A DNA stretch of 61,020 nt from an uncultured Bacillota bacterium (GCA_947649625.1 CANSSJ010000004.1:1-61020), one strand, 5' to 3'; positions 24,640-32,868 are shown, counted from the stretch's first letter. The notes: generated by a model not told the origin, from the sequence alone. Numbers and translations: made by a program.

Positions 24640-27600
24640 TCACTGATTCTGCCGCAGCAGCTGCTCCAAATCGTTCTCTAGGTAGACGGAGGCAGACAGG
24701 GTGGGGTCGTAGTGCAGGCAGGTGCCCTTGTCGGGGCACAGGGGGAGGATGACCGCCTCAGGCAGCCGGGCCAGGGTCAGGTTGCGGCCGTAGAGGATGC
24801 GGTATTCCTGCTCCAGGGTGCGGATGACGTCCAGCGCCCCCTCCAGGCAGGTGCGGGACAGCTCAAACACCGCCTCCCGGGCGCAGGGCTCCTGATAGAC
24901 GGGCTGGGCGTAGGGCAGGATGTGGTTGATGCCGGGCAGCAGGCCGGGCACCGGCGAGCTGGGCCGCCGGACGGTGTTCCCCCCGATGAAGGGGTAGAGG
25001 GTGGCCTCGATGAACCACTGCCGCAGGGTGGGCAGGTAATACACCGAGTCCACCGGCCGCTCCCAGTGGTCCATCAGGTCCTTGCCATAGCCGGACAGCA
25101 CCCCCACCAGCACCATGCGGATGGGCACCCCCTCCTGCCGGAGGATGGGGTCCAGGGCCTTGAAGCGGAAGCCGGGGTGCATCAGGTCGTCCACCAGAAT
25201 CACCGGCCGGTCGAAGGACTTGATGGTCCTGATCTGGCTGGGGATGGGGGCGTAGTAGGGGAAGGGCTCCATCACGCTCTCCGACAGGTCGGGGGAGTAC
25301 ACCCGGTCGGTGTGGATGGTCTTGGTGACCGTGTTGGGCACCGTCTTGCCCCGGAGGAGCTTGCCGTAGGGGACGCACATATTCTCCCCCAGCACCCGGG
25401 GGGTGGTGGGGACGGCGGGGACGTTGTTATAGGCGGTGATCTTCTCCAGCAGCCGCTGGTGGATGATGTCGGCGGACAGGGTGAGCATCAGCGAGCCGGG
25501 GTAGAGCCGGGCCAGGGCCCGCTGGAGGCTCTGGTGGCTGCGGCGGATGGCGGCCAGCACCCGGGGGTTCTGGGCCAGGGGCTCCTGAATGGTGGTCTCC
25601 AGGTTCTGGATGAGGGTGGCGGGGGCGTGCATGTCGGTCTCCCAGATGGGGCGCCCCTCCTCCCGTACCAGGAAACCAGTGCGGATGAGTACGTCCTCCA
25701 GTCGGTCGTCCAGCCTGCCGTCGTGGGGGCAGAACACCCCGTAGACGCAGCCCTCCTCCAGCGACCGGGCCAGCAGCTCGCACAGGAGCAGCTGGTGATA
25801 GTCCTTAAAGTGTTGGCTGACGCTGGCGGACAGGGCGGTGATGAGCAGGGTCTTGCCCGCCGCCCGCAGGCGGATGCGGTTGGCCAGCTCGGTGTCCCCC
25901 AGGGCGGTAAACAGCTGGGAGGTGGTGAGGGAGCGGTAGGCGATATAGCCCAGAATGTCCCCTCTCCCCGCCCGGCGCAGCAGCAGCACCCAGTCGCCCC
26001 GGTCAGAGATGGCCGTGCGCAGCGTCTCCCGGTCGGGCAGGCCGGCGGTGAGGCTCTCCAGCAGCAGGGAGTCGGGCTGGCCCACCCACTGGAACTCCAG
26101 GTCGCCGGCGCCCAGCATGGGCTTTTCCTGGCTGTCCCGAAGGTAGAGGCCGTTCTGGTAGATGAAGTCCTGGATCACCGGGTCAATGAAGTTGGAGATA
26201 TCCCGGTTCAGGTCCACGTTCTCCCGGATGCGGGTGGAGCTGATGTCCTCCAGGTGGGGGGGCAGCTGGAGCTGGATGACCTGGCCGGTGATGGGCAGGG
26301 GAGCGGGCAGCTCGGCCTCCCCCGGCCGGCGGAAGATGACGTGATTCATCCGGCGGATAGAGAAGGGGGCCGGCTCGGCTTTGTAGGCGGAGGCGTTGGC
26401 CACCACGTCGCTGCCCGCCACGATGTACACCTGGCGGTTGGGGAACAGCTCGGTGAGCCGCCGCAGGTCGGCGGGGTTGGCGATATTCACCGGAATATCG
26501 TCGGGGAACAGGTGGACGTGGAAGTCTCCGGCGATGGACAGATTGACGATCTGCCGGCGGATGAGATGGGGCTGGGCCTTCTTGGACCAGGAGAACTCGT
26601 CCACCGCCAGATAGACCTCAAAGCCCAGGTCCCGGATGGCGTGGACGATGCCCTTGTGGGACAGGGTGAAGGGGTCGAAGGTGCCGGGGAAGAAGGCCAC
26701 CTTCCGGGGTTTTTCAAAGGTAAAGGGGCCGTGGTCCAGCCGCCGCAGGGCGATAAAGCGGTTGATGTGGGCCAGGGCGGCCGCCCGGTAGAAGAAGGTG
26801 AGGCCGTCCCGCCGGGAGGAGGACTCCTGGGTGAGGAAGAGCAGCTTCCGGTAGCTGAGGGAGAACAGCCGGGCCTTCTCCTCCATGTCCAGGATGGGAC
26901 TCTCGAAGAGCAGCTTGCCGGTGACCAGCAGGGCCTCCTGGCGCACCGTCTCCCGGTAGTGGGCCAGCCCCTGGAGGAGCAGGCCCAGCAGCTCCTGCCG
27001 CCGCGCCTCATAGACGTGGGCCTTTTCCGGGAAGCGCTGCTGATAGGCGGGGTAGTGCTGGAGGAGGACGGCGATGGTATTCAGCGCCCCGGCCACGGCG
27101 GAGTCGTTGGGGGAGCCCAGCAGGGTCTTGAGCCACAGCACCTGTTCATCCAGCTCACTGGGGTGGAGGTAGAGGGCGGCCTCCCCCAGATACTGGGGGA
27201 TGTATTTGGAGATCTCATACTGGCCCATCTCCAGCCCCTTGCCCAGCTCCACCACCACCTCGTTGCGCTGTTCCCGGCGCAGCAGGGACAGGGTGTGCAC
27301 CAGGGCGGAGCCGGCGGTGTGCCGCACCACCACCCGCTCCGACACCTTCACCAGGTTGGAGAAGTGGGTGGCGATGTGGAGGATATGTCTGTCCAGCCCG
27401 TGCTCCACCTGATCCCGGAGCAGCTCCACGCCGGCCACCTTCACCACCCAGGGGGTGGCGATCTTCAGGTTGTCCAGAAAGACCTCGCTGGTGATGTCGG
27501 TGTGGTACAGGGTGCGCTCCAGGGCGGACACGTCCCGCCCCGCCCGGCGGAGGATGCGGCATTTCAGGAACACGGTGGTCAGCTGGCTGGAGGGGACCTC

Positions 27601-29436
27601 CTCCACCAGATCGGCGATGCGGGCCATCTGGGGGTGACTGCGGGGGAGGTTGCGCACTGTCTCCCGGAGGAACTGGAGGGCGGCGGTCACCAGCCGGGGG
27701 TCCTCCGAGGCGGCGAAGTGGGCGGCAAAGTCCACCAGCTTCTCCCGGGTCTCCTCCCCGTAGTGCTTGGGGGGCAGATAGCGAGCGGCGTCCAGCAGGG
27801 TGAAGGCGGTGTCGTCGTCGGTGTGGGCGGGGTCGTTGTAGTAGCCCAGCAGGGCGTCCAGAAAGCGGGGAATATCGTTGGGCCGAGCGTGGTTCAGCAT
27901 GGACTCCACCACCAGCTTCAGGGTGTAGCTGATGTGGGAGCGCTGCTGGGGGGTGGTCTTGTGGTCGGGAAAGATGATCATGTCCAGATACTGGCCCCAC
28001 AGGGTGAAGGGCACCTCCTCCGCCGGGTCGTTCTGGGCGTGGGCGGGCACCTCCTTGCGGTAGACCAGGTGGAACCGGGCGATGATCTGGCCGATGAGGG
28101 CGCCGGCCTGACGGCGGATGTCGCCCTCACGGTGCATCAGCAGCTCATAGAGGAAGCTCAAGGCCTGGGTCTTCTGCCGTACTGACAGGTAGGTAAAGTA
28201 TTCCTCAAACACATTGAGGTAGGCCCGGAGCTGCTGCCAGCTCTTGGTGGAGCGGGCGGCCTCGATGATGTTGCCGAATTTCTGCTCGTTGGACAGCATG
28301 TGCATCAATTGCAGGTTGTGCTCCACCGACAGCAGGATCAGCCCGTTCAGCGTCTCCTCCTGGCCCATGAGGGCGGGGTCCTTGGCCGGGACGGGCTCCT
28401 GCCGCCGGCCGGTGAGCTCCACGTCCACCCCCAGTCGGCGCATGTAGTCCTCAAAATCGTGGAGCTTGCCGTAGACGAACTCATACCGCCGCCGCTTTTT
28501 CCGGTCCACGTTGTCCAGCTTGGACAAGATCACCTGGAAGGACTGGTCCAGGGGGTAGAGGACCACAATTTCGTTGCCGTCCCTGTCCCGCTCCGACTTG
28601 GAGCGGAAGTCGGCGTAGATGAGCAGCAGGGACTCCACCGACAGGGACTCCAGCTCCAGGTCCCAGGTGGAGTGGTTGGAGGCGATGTGGCTGATGTCCT
28701 CCATCTTCCGGTCCAGCAGCCACTGGTCGGTGTAGTAGTAGTGCAGATAGGGCACCCGCTCCCCGGGGCGGCAGCCGAACTTGCCCACGTCGTGGGCGGC
28801 GGCGGCCCCGGAGATCAGGGCCAGGTCCACCTCCACCCCGGCCCGGGCCAGCCCCCGGGCGGCGGTCATGGCGATGTGGTGGACGCCGGCGATGTGGCTC
28901 AGGGTCTTAAAGGGGGTGAACTCCATCCCCAGCCGCATCAGCTCATAGAGGAACTCCCCCCGCCAGGCGGCCAGGAAGCGGCGGTACTCCCGGGCCTTGT
29001 CGCACTGTTCATACTCCTCTTCGGAGAGGAACCGGAAGTCCAGCATGGGGTCGAAGGGCAAGGCGGCCCGCTCGTGGTCCAGCAGGACCTGGAGCGTCAC
29101 AAGGTAGAACTCCGCCCCCCCGCCGCACCGGTCTGCCTCAGGGGCGAAGCCGCCCTCCGGGAACATGATGTGGCAGACGTACTGGTAAGTGAAGGGCCCC
29201 CAGCCCTTTTCCGGAGGGGCGGGGCACAGCGCGTTCAGTATGGGGGCGCACAGCTCCAGGATATGGGCGCAGCTCAGCCGTTTTCGGATGGGGAACAGAG
29301 CGGCCAGACCGTCGGTCCAGGCGGGGGCCTTCATCAGGTCGGCCGCCGCCCGGCGGTTGGCGGGGCCCCCTCCCGGATGCCGGGCGGCCAGGGAATCCAG
29401 GATCTCGCGGTTCAGCTGGCGGATCATTTTGTTCAT
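24640..29436 (-). CDS. Giant fusion: HD hydrolase, helical repeats, NadD-like nucleotidyltransferase, GNAT-like and phosphoribosyltransferase-like domains
   Basis: The protein has 1598 residues and no membrane helix. Residues 181-216 and 250-255 have the HD-domain metal pattern (H181, H186/H187, H215-D216, H250/H255). Residues about 400-880 are leucine-rich helical repeats of ARM/HEAT type. From about 905 there is a nucleotidyltransferase of the NadD/CoaD class (FFPGTFDPFTLSHKG; later ISSTRIREN). About 1105-1260 resembles a GNAT-type acyltransferase. About 1330-1480 has a PRPP-binding-like motif (VILVDDLMHPG). The start is uncertain between 29436 and 29427; GGGGTGA supports 29436. It heads a five-gene operon. 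I infer a role in NAD or nucleotide metabolism or signalling; the exact reaction is unknown. Confidence 0.7.
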   Translation of the reverse strand: MNKMIRQLNREILDSLAARHPGGGPANRRAAADLMKAPAWTDGLAALFPIRKRLSCAHILELCAPILNALCPAPPEKGWGPFTYQYVCHIMFPEGGFAPEADRCGGGAEFYLVTLQVLLDHERAALPFDPMLDFRFLSEEEYEQCDKAREYRRFLAAWRGEFLYELMRLGMEFTPFKTLSHIAGVHHIAMTAARGLARAGVEVDLALISGAAAAHDVGKFGCRPGERVPYLHYYYTDQWLLDRKMEDISHIASNHSTWDLELESLSVESLLLIYADFRSKSERDRDGNEIVVLYPLDQSFQVILSKLDNVDRKKRRRYEFVYGKLHDFEDYMRRLGVDVELTGRRQEPVPAKDPALMGQEETLNGLILLSVEHNLQLMHMLSNEQKFGNIIEAARSTKSWQQLRAYLNVFEEYFTYLSVRQKTQALSFLYELLMHREGDIRRQAGALIGQIIARFHLVYRKEVPAHAQNDPAEEVPFTLWGQYLDMIIFPDHKTTPQQRSHISYTLKLVVESMLNHARPNDIPRFLDALLGYYNDPAHTDDDTAFTLLDAARYLPPKHYGEETREKLVDFAAHFAASEDPRLVTAALQFLRETVRNLPRSHPQMARIADLVEEVPSSQLTTVFLKCRILRRAGRDVSALERTLYHTDITSEVFLDNLKIATPWVVKVAGVELLRDQVEHGLDRHILHIATHFSNLVKVSERVVVRHTAGSALVHTLSLLRREQRNEVVVELGKGLEMGQYEISKYIPQYLGEAALYLHPSELDEQVLWLKTLLGSPNDSAVAGALNTIAVLLQHYPAYQQRFPEKAHVYEARRQELLGLLLQGLAHYRETVRQEALLVTGKLLFESPILDMEEKARLFSLSYRKLLFLTQESSSRRDGLTFFYRAAALAHINRFIALRRLDHGPFTFEKPRKVAFFPGTFDPFTLSHKGIVHAIRDLGFEVYLAVDEFSWSKKAQPHLIRRQIVNLSIAGDFHVHLFPDDIPVNIANPADLRRLTELFPNRQVYIVAGSDVVANASAYKAEPAPFSIRRMNHVIFRRPGEAELPAPLPITGQVIQLQLPPHLEDISSTRIRENVDLNRDISNFIDPVIQDFIYQNGLYLRDSQEKPMLGAGDLEFQWVGQPDSLLLESLTAGLPDRETLRTAISDRGDWVLLLRRAGRGDILGYIAYRSLTTSQLFTALGDTELANRIRLRAAGKTLLITALSASVSQHFKDYHQLLLCELLARSLEEGCVYGVFCPHDGRLDDRLEDVLIRTGFLVREEGRPIWETDMHAPATLIQNLETTIQEPLAQNPRVLAAIRRSHQSLQRALARLYPGSLMLTLSADIIHQRLLEKITAYNNVPAVPTTPRVLGENMCVPYGKLLRGKTVPNTVTKTIHTDRVYSPDLSESVMEPFPYYAPIPSQIRTIKSFDRPVILVDDLMHPGFRFKALDPILRQEGVPIRMVLVGVLSGYGKDLMDHWERPVDSVYYLPTLRQWFIEATLYPFIGGNTVRRPSSPVPGLLPGINHILPYAQPVYQEPCAREAVFELSRTCLEGALDVIRTLEQEYRILYGRNLTLARLPEAVILPLCPDKGTCLHYDPTLSASVYLENDLEQLLRQNQ

Positions 29437-29564
29437 ACCGTCACCCCATCAGCCGCCCGGAAGTCCAGGACGGCAAAATTATCTCATATTAAGGATAACA
29501 CATTTTCACCCGTTTGGAAAGAGCGAAAAGGATTTTGCCGGGCCGCAGAAGATACCTTCCGCGC

Positions 29565-29593
29565 TTGCAGTTTTTGAGGGATACCGGTATACT
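29565..29593 (+). promoter_or_regulatory. Promoter of the Fst-like toxin gene
   Basis: TTGCAG and TATACT are separated by 17 bp. Transcription would begin near 29600, about 33 bases before the toxin start. Confidence 0.65.
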
Positions 29594-29632
29594 GATTGTG
29601 CTGTCCCCACCCACACCTGGCAGCAAAAGGGG

Positions 29633-29737
29633 GTGGACATCATAGACACCATCTTAAACTTCTTATTGTCGGTTGGAGCAGGTATAACCAGCCACTATAT
29701 CTGCAAGTGGCTTAACCGGCACCGAAAGGGACAGTAA
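29633..29737 (+). CDS. Small hydrophobic peptide, candidate Fst/par-like type I toxin
   Basis: The peptide has 34 residues. It starts at GTG 29633 (read as Met: MDIIDTILNFLLSVGAG), has one short membrane helix and ends basic (KWLNRHRKGQ). The size and layout match Fst-type toxins. The ribosome site (AAAAGGGG) is almost against the start codon, as in tightly controlled toxins. A direct repeat covers the start region (29637-29663), and its partner lies in the opposing RNA (29800-29825). The terminator downstream is shared by both RNAs. Confidence 0.6.
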   Translation: MDIIDTILNFLLSVGAGITSHYICKWLNRHRKGQ

Positions 29738-29752
29738 GCCCGCCCCAGCAAA

Positions 29753-29790
29753 AACAATTCCCGGAGAGTAGCCGCTCTCCGGGAATTGTT
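29753..29790. terminator. Shared bidirectional terminator of the Fst-like locus
   Basis: A perfect 16-bp inverted repeat (AACAATTCCCGGAGAG) has a 6-nt loop. It is followed by a good T-run on the minus strand (TTTTTG) and a weaker one on the plus strand. Confidence 0.85.
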
Positions 29791-29825
29791 CTTTGGGTAA
29801 CATCTAGACACCACTTTTAACTTCT
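29753..29825 (-). ncRNA. Candidate antitoxin RNA of the Fst-like locus
   Basis: From the promoter at 29832-29861 a minus-strand RNA of about 73 nt would start near 29825 and end in the shared terminator. Its first 26 nt (29800-29825) are nearly complementary to the toxin start region (29637-29663): 3 mismatches and one gap. In the known par system of Enterococcus, two convergent RNAs share a terminator and pair through such direct repeats at their 5' parts to block toxin translation. The same layout here is direct; function is inferred. Confidence 0.6.
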
Positions 29826-29831
29826 GCTGTG

Positions 29832-29861
29832 ATTATACCACAGCATGTTCAGTATATGCAA
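29832..29861 (-). promoter_or_regulatory. Promoter of the Fst-like antitoxin RNA
   Basis: On the minus strand, TTGCAT and a perfect TATAAT are separated by 18 bp. Confidence 0.7.
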
Positions 29862-29881
29862 GGGGAAAAGCAAAAATTCCC

Positions 29882-29910
29882 TTGTGTTATTCGACAAAAT
29901 ATGCTACAAT
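29882..29910 (+). promoter_or_regulatory. Possible plus-strand promoter opposing the small RNA
   Basis: TTGTGT and TACAAT are separated by 17 bp. It would drive a transcript antisense to the small RNA at 29923-30008 and running to the terminator at 30075-30114. No convincing gene follows directly. Confidence 0.4.
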
Positions 29911-29922
29911 GATTTCAGAGGC

Positions 29923-30008
29923 AAATAAAAGGGCAGGACGCGGGGTCTAGGCCCCCCGCGTCCCTGTACGGGTGAAGCGAGCACCCACACAACAGCATTG
30001 CTGCACCA
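29923..30008 (-). ncRNA. Candidate small RNA with its own promoter and terminator
   Basis: The minus-strand promoter at 30015-30043 would start an RNA near 30008. It ends in a strong hairpin (CAGGGACGCGGGG and CCCCGCGTCCTG, about 29933-29965) followed by TTTTATTT. An upstream hairpin (GGGTG and CACCC) lies at about 29970-29986. The RNA is about 85 nt and its role is unknown. It lies beside the Fst-like locus. A 20-codon frame rich in Cys starts at its very 5' end but has no room for a ribosome site. Confidence 0.5.
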
Positions 30009-30014
30009 TCTCTC

Positions 30015-30043
30015 ATTATAACGGAAGCCTTCCCCCTTTTCAA
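30015..30043 (-). promoter_or_regulatory. Promoter of the candidate small RNA
   Basis: On the minus strand, TTGAAA and a perfect TATAAT are separated by 17 bp. Confidence 0.65.
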
Positions 30044-30074
30044 GCCCCCGTTTGAGAGTTTGTGTCTGAGATAT

Positions 30075-30114
30075 GCGGTGTGGGGTTATTACGTCCCGTG
30101 CCGCTTTTGTTTGT
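30075..30114 (+). terminator. Terminator-like hairpin on the plus strand
   Basis: GCGGTGTGGG pairs with CCCGTGCCGC (three wobbles) and is followed by TTTTGTTTGT. It could end the transcript from the plus-strand promoter at 29882-29910. Confidence 0.45.
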
Positions 30115-30240
30115 CTCGACGGGAAAACCTGCGGGGGGAGGCCAAACTCCTTACCCTCCTGTGCGCTCCTCCCGCGGGCGGAACCGTTGAGAAAACAGAG
30201 AGACAGCTCCGGAGCTGTCTCTCGGAATGGTTGTGTTGGT

Positions 30241-30393
30241 ATGGCGGACTACAGGGAAATGTACCTGAAGATGTTTCGGGCCAATGAAGAAGCCGTAAAT
30301 CTCCTGATTAAAGCTCAGCGGGAGTGTGAGGAGCTGTATATCTCCTCCGGCGAGGCGGAATCAGAGCCGGAACACTCCGAAACAGAACAGTAA
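30241..30393 (+). CDS. Small acidic protein of unknown function
   Basis: The product has 50 residues and begins MADYREMYLKMF. A helical first part (FRANEEAVNLLIKAQRECEE) is followed by an acidic tail. I know similar short proteins as conserved hypotheticals in gut Clostridia. No strong ribosome site precedes the ATG; an 11-bp hairpin (GAGAGACAGCT and AGCTGTCTCTC) lies about 15 bases upstream. The terminator follows directly. Confidence 0.5.
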   Translation: MADYREMYLKMFRANEEAVNLLIKAQRECEELYISSGEAESEPEHSETEQ

Positions 30394-30396
30394 CGG

Positions 30397-30430
30397 AAAA
30401 AGGCGGCGCCGGGTTCGGCGCTGCCTTTTC
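30397..30430. terminator. Bidirectional terminator
   Basis: GGCGGCGCC pairs with GGCGCTGCC (one wobble), flanked by AAAAA and TTTT. It lies between the small gene and the convergent YihY-family gene. Confidence 0.75.
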
Positions 30431-31283
30431 AATGTCTCAGCCTGTCCTCCATCACCCGGCCCGCCACCGCCCCCAGCAGGAGGATGCAGCCGCACAGGTA
30501 GAGCCACACCAGCAGGATGATGAGGGAGGCCAGCGAGCCGTAGACCAGGGCGTACCGGGAGGACATGCCGATGAACCAGGAGAACACCGCCGACGCAGCC
30601 GCGATGGCCAGAGCGGCCAGCAGGGAGGACAGGATCACCATTCTGTTCCGCATGGCCCGGCGGGGGGTGCCCGCCCGGTAGACCACCAGCACCAGCAGCA
30701 GCACAAAGCAGAACAGCAGCAGGTAGCGCATCCACCGCCACAGTCCCGACAGGGCCTCCAGGGGCAGCAGCTCGGCGATGCGACCGGGCAGGCGCTCTTC
30801 CAGAAGCCAGAAAAACCACTCGCCGGTGAAGATGACCACCACCGACAGATAGATGGTGAGCAGGAACAGGGCGGACAGCAGCACGCTGAGCAGCACACGG
30901 CGGACGATATGGACGTTTTTCGTCCCGTGGAGGCTGTCCAGGGTGGCCAGCAGGGTGCGCAGCCCGGCGGAGGCGGAGATGAGGATGGTGATGATGCTGG
31001 CCAGCAGCAGGGCGTCGGACTGGCTGCCCGCCACATAGCCCAGATAATCCTCCATCACGGCCAGCGCCCCGGCGGGGAGGAGCTGATCCAGAGAGCGGAG
31101 CAGGTTTTCCAGGTCCAGGTGGAACAGGCCGATGAAGTAGTTGACGCACACCAGCAGGGGGAAGAGGGTCAGGATCAGGAAGTAAGACAGGGCCGCCGCC
31201 GACCGGGGGGCCCCGATGGACATGTAGCGCTCCGCCGTCTCCACCACGAAGGAGACCGGGGGAAATGAGAGGATTTTTTTCAC
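30429..31283 (-). CDS. YihY/virulence factor BrkB family membrane protein
   Basis: The protein has 284 residues and about six membrane helices. The N-terminal ALSYFLILTLFPLLV and the later YGSLASLIILLVWLYLCG are typical of the YihY family (PF03631). Despite old names (ribonuclease BN, BrkB), these are inner-membrane proteins of uncertain role. The start is GTG 31283, with AAAGGAGG upstream. Confidence 0.85.
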   Translation of the reverse strand: MKKILSFPPVSFVVETAERYMSIGAPRSAAALSYFLILTLFPLLVCVNYFIGLFHLDLENLLRSLDQLLPAGALAVMEDYLGYVAGSQSDALLLASIITILISASAGLRTLLATLDSLHGTKNVHIVRRVLLSVLLSALFLLTIYLSVVVIFTGEWFFWLLEERLPGRIAELLPLEALSGLWRWMRYLLLFCFVLLLVLVVYRAGTPRRAMRNRMVILSSLLAALAIAAASAVFSWFIGMSSRYALVYGSLASLIILLVWLYLCGCILLLGAVAGRVMEDRLRH

Positions 31284-31307
31284 AGAAAGGCCTCCTTTCG
31301 CGCGCCT

Positions 31308-31420
31308 AAGGCCCCCTTCGCAAAGGGGGCTGTCAGCCGCAGGCTGACTGGGGGTTTAAACCCTCCACCACCGCCTTTAGCGGCGGTCCCCCTCCCTTTT
31401 TCAAGGGAGGCTCTTTTCCT
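31308..31420. repeat. MITE/REP-like palindromic repeat R3
   Basis: The left end has AAGGCCCCCTTCGCAAAGGGGGCTG, identical to R2 over the first 24 bases. The right end has CCTCCCTTTTTCAAGGGAGGCT. Internal hairpins are GTCAGCC-GCAGGCTGAC and ACCGCC-TTTAGCGGCGGT. There is no gene. Confidence 0.65.
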
Positions 31421-31472
31421 GCGGGGGACAAAAATGATTTTACCACATATCCCCGTCGAAACAAATACGAAA

Positions 31473-31498
31473 AAAGCCGTCTGTAGTCAGACGGCTTT
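31473..31498 (-). terminator. Intrinsic terminator of rpsT
   Basis: AAAGCCGTCT pairs with AGACGGCTTT around a 6-nt loop, followed on the minus strand by a T-run. Confidence 0.85.
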
Positions 31499-31512
31499 CC
31501 ATTCGCGCATGA

Positions 31513-31776
31513 TTAAGCCAGCTTGCTCAGCTTGACGGTCATCTTGCTCTTCTTGTTGGCGGCATTGTTGCGGTGCAGCAGACCCCTGGCGGCGGCCTTG
31601 TCCACCGCCTTGACGGCCACCTTGTAAGCGGCATCGGCCTCGCTGCGGTTGCCTTCCGCCACCGCGGCCTCAAACTTCTTGATGTCGGTCTTCAGCGCGG
31701 ATCTCGCGGCCTTGTTCTGCGCGGCCTTGGCCTGAGACACCAGAACGCGCTTCTTGGCAGACTTGATATTCGGCAA
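31513..31776 (-). CDS. rpsT: 30S ribosomal protein S20
   Basis: The product has 87 residues, the normal S20 length. It is lysine- and alanine-rich, beginning PNIKSAKKRV after the start and ending KKSKMTVKLSKLA. The start codon is TTG at 31776: GGAGGAGGTG is 5 bases upstream and the conserved MPNIKSAKK begins exactly there. A non-ATG start is known to regulate S20 in some bacteria (UUG in E. coli). It is divergent from gpr, a common clostridial arrangement. Confidence 0.95.
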   Translation of the reverse strand: MPNIKSAKKRVLVSQAKAAQNKAARSALKTDIKKFEAAVAEGNRSEADAAYKVAVKAVDKAAARGLLHRNNAANKKSKMTVKLSKLA

Positions 31777-31930
31777 ACCAAACACCTCCTCCGATTTTAT
31801 TTTTGATTTTGGGCGGCACAGCGCCCACGCAGATTTGTATTGTACCATCGTTCACAAAAAAAATCAACTGTTTTTTCAATTTTTTTTATTTTCTCCGGAT
31901 AGTTTTTCAAAAGACGCAAAAGCTAGGGGC

Positions 31931-31957
31931 GCATGAAAAATATTCCACTGCATTTTG
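31931..31957 (+). promoter_or_regulatory. Possible sigma-G type promoter of gpr
   Basis: GCATG and CATTTTG are separated by 15 bp, roughly like forespore sigma-F/sigma-G promoters (GnATA, then CATnnTA). gpr is normally made in the forespore, which fits, but the match is imperfect. Confidence 0.35.
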
Positions 31958-31977
31958 TATAGAGGGGGGCACGGTCA

Positions 31978-32868
31978 ATGCGCGTTAGGCGGACCGATCT
32001 GGCCCTGGAGGCCAGGGAGCTGTGGCAGGAGGGGGCAGGAGCGCTCACCGCCCTGCCCGGGGTGGAGGCCCGGGACGGCCTTCGGGAGGGCATCCCGGTG
32101 AACACCGTGAAAATACTGGACCGGCGGGGGGAGGAGGCCCTGGGCAAGCCCCGGGGCGCCTATGTCACCCTCACTCTGGAGGGGCTGGCCAGCCGGGAGG
32201 AGGATATCTTTCAGCGGGCCGTCCAGGCGGTGGCGGGAGAACTGTCCGCCCTGATCCGGGAGGTGCCTCCAAACGGGCTGGTGCTGGTGGCAGGGCTGGG
32301 CAACCGGGCCATCACCCCCGACGCCGTGGGGCCAAAAGTCCACGAAAATGTGCTGATCACCCGCCATCTGGTGCGGCAGATGCCGGAACACTTTGGACAT
32401 CTGCGGCCGGTGGCCTCCCTGGCCGCCGAGGTGATGGGGACCACCGGGGTGGAGAGCGGCGAGATCGTCCGGGCGGTTTGTGAGAAGATACAGCCCGCCT
32501 GCGTGGTGGCGGTGGACGCCCTGGCCTCCCGGTCGTTGAAGCGGCTGTGCAGGACCGTGCAGATCGCCGACACGGGCATCACCCCCGGCTCCGGCGTGGG
32601 CAACCACCGCATGGGCCTCACTCGGGACACCCTGGGCGTGCCCGTTGTGGCCGTAGGGGTCCCCACGGTGGTGGACGGAGCCACCCTGGCCGCCGACCTC
32701 ATGGGCACCGACGACCTGCCCGACCTGAACGAGGGCCGGGACCTGCTGGTCACCCCCAAGGACATCGACAGCCAGGTGAACGACCTGGCCAAGGTCATCG
32801 GCTACGGCATCAGCATGGCCCTCCAGCCGGGTATCTCCCTGGAGGAACTGGACCTGCTGCTGAGCTGA
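31978..32868 (+). CDS. gpr: Germination protease (GPR)
   Basis: GPR degrades small acid-soluble spore proteins at germination. The 296-residue product has the family's conserved stretches (VAGLGNRAITPDAVGPKV, then ADTGITPGSGVGNHR). It is made as an inactive zymogen in the forespore and the N-terminal propeptide is removed later. GGGGGG lies 8 bases before ATG. Its presence shows that the organism forms spores or descends from spore formers. It is divergent from rpsT. Confidence 0.95.
   Translation: MRVRRTDLALEARELWQEGAGALTALPGVEARDGLREGIPVNTVKILDRRGEEALGKPRGAYVTLTLEGLASREEDIFQRAVQAVAGELSALIREVPPNGLVLVAGLGNRAITPDAVGPKVHENVLITRHLVRQMPEHFGHLRPVASLAAEVMGTTGVESGEIVRAVCEKIQPACVVAVDALASRSLKRLCRTVQIADTGITPGSGVGNHRMGLTRDTLGVPVVAVGVPTVVDGATLAADLMGTDDLPDLNEGRDLLVTPKDIDSQVNDLAKVIGYGISMALQPGISLEELDLLLS

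Noticed and set aside
24712-28185. Plus-strand open frame of 1157 codons opposite the giant fusion gene
   Set aside because: Long antisense frames are expected in GC-rich DNA. This one is rich in G, Q, V and H, has no domains, and the opposite strand has clear motifs and a ribosome site.
29950-30009. 20-codon Cys-rich frame in the small RNA
   Set aside because: It starts at the predicted 5' end of the RNA with no ribosome site, and its stop lies inside the terminator; more likely non-coding.
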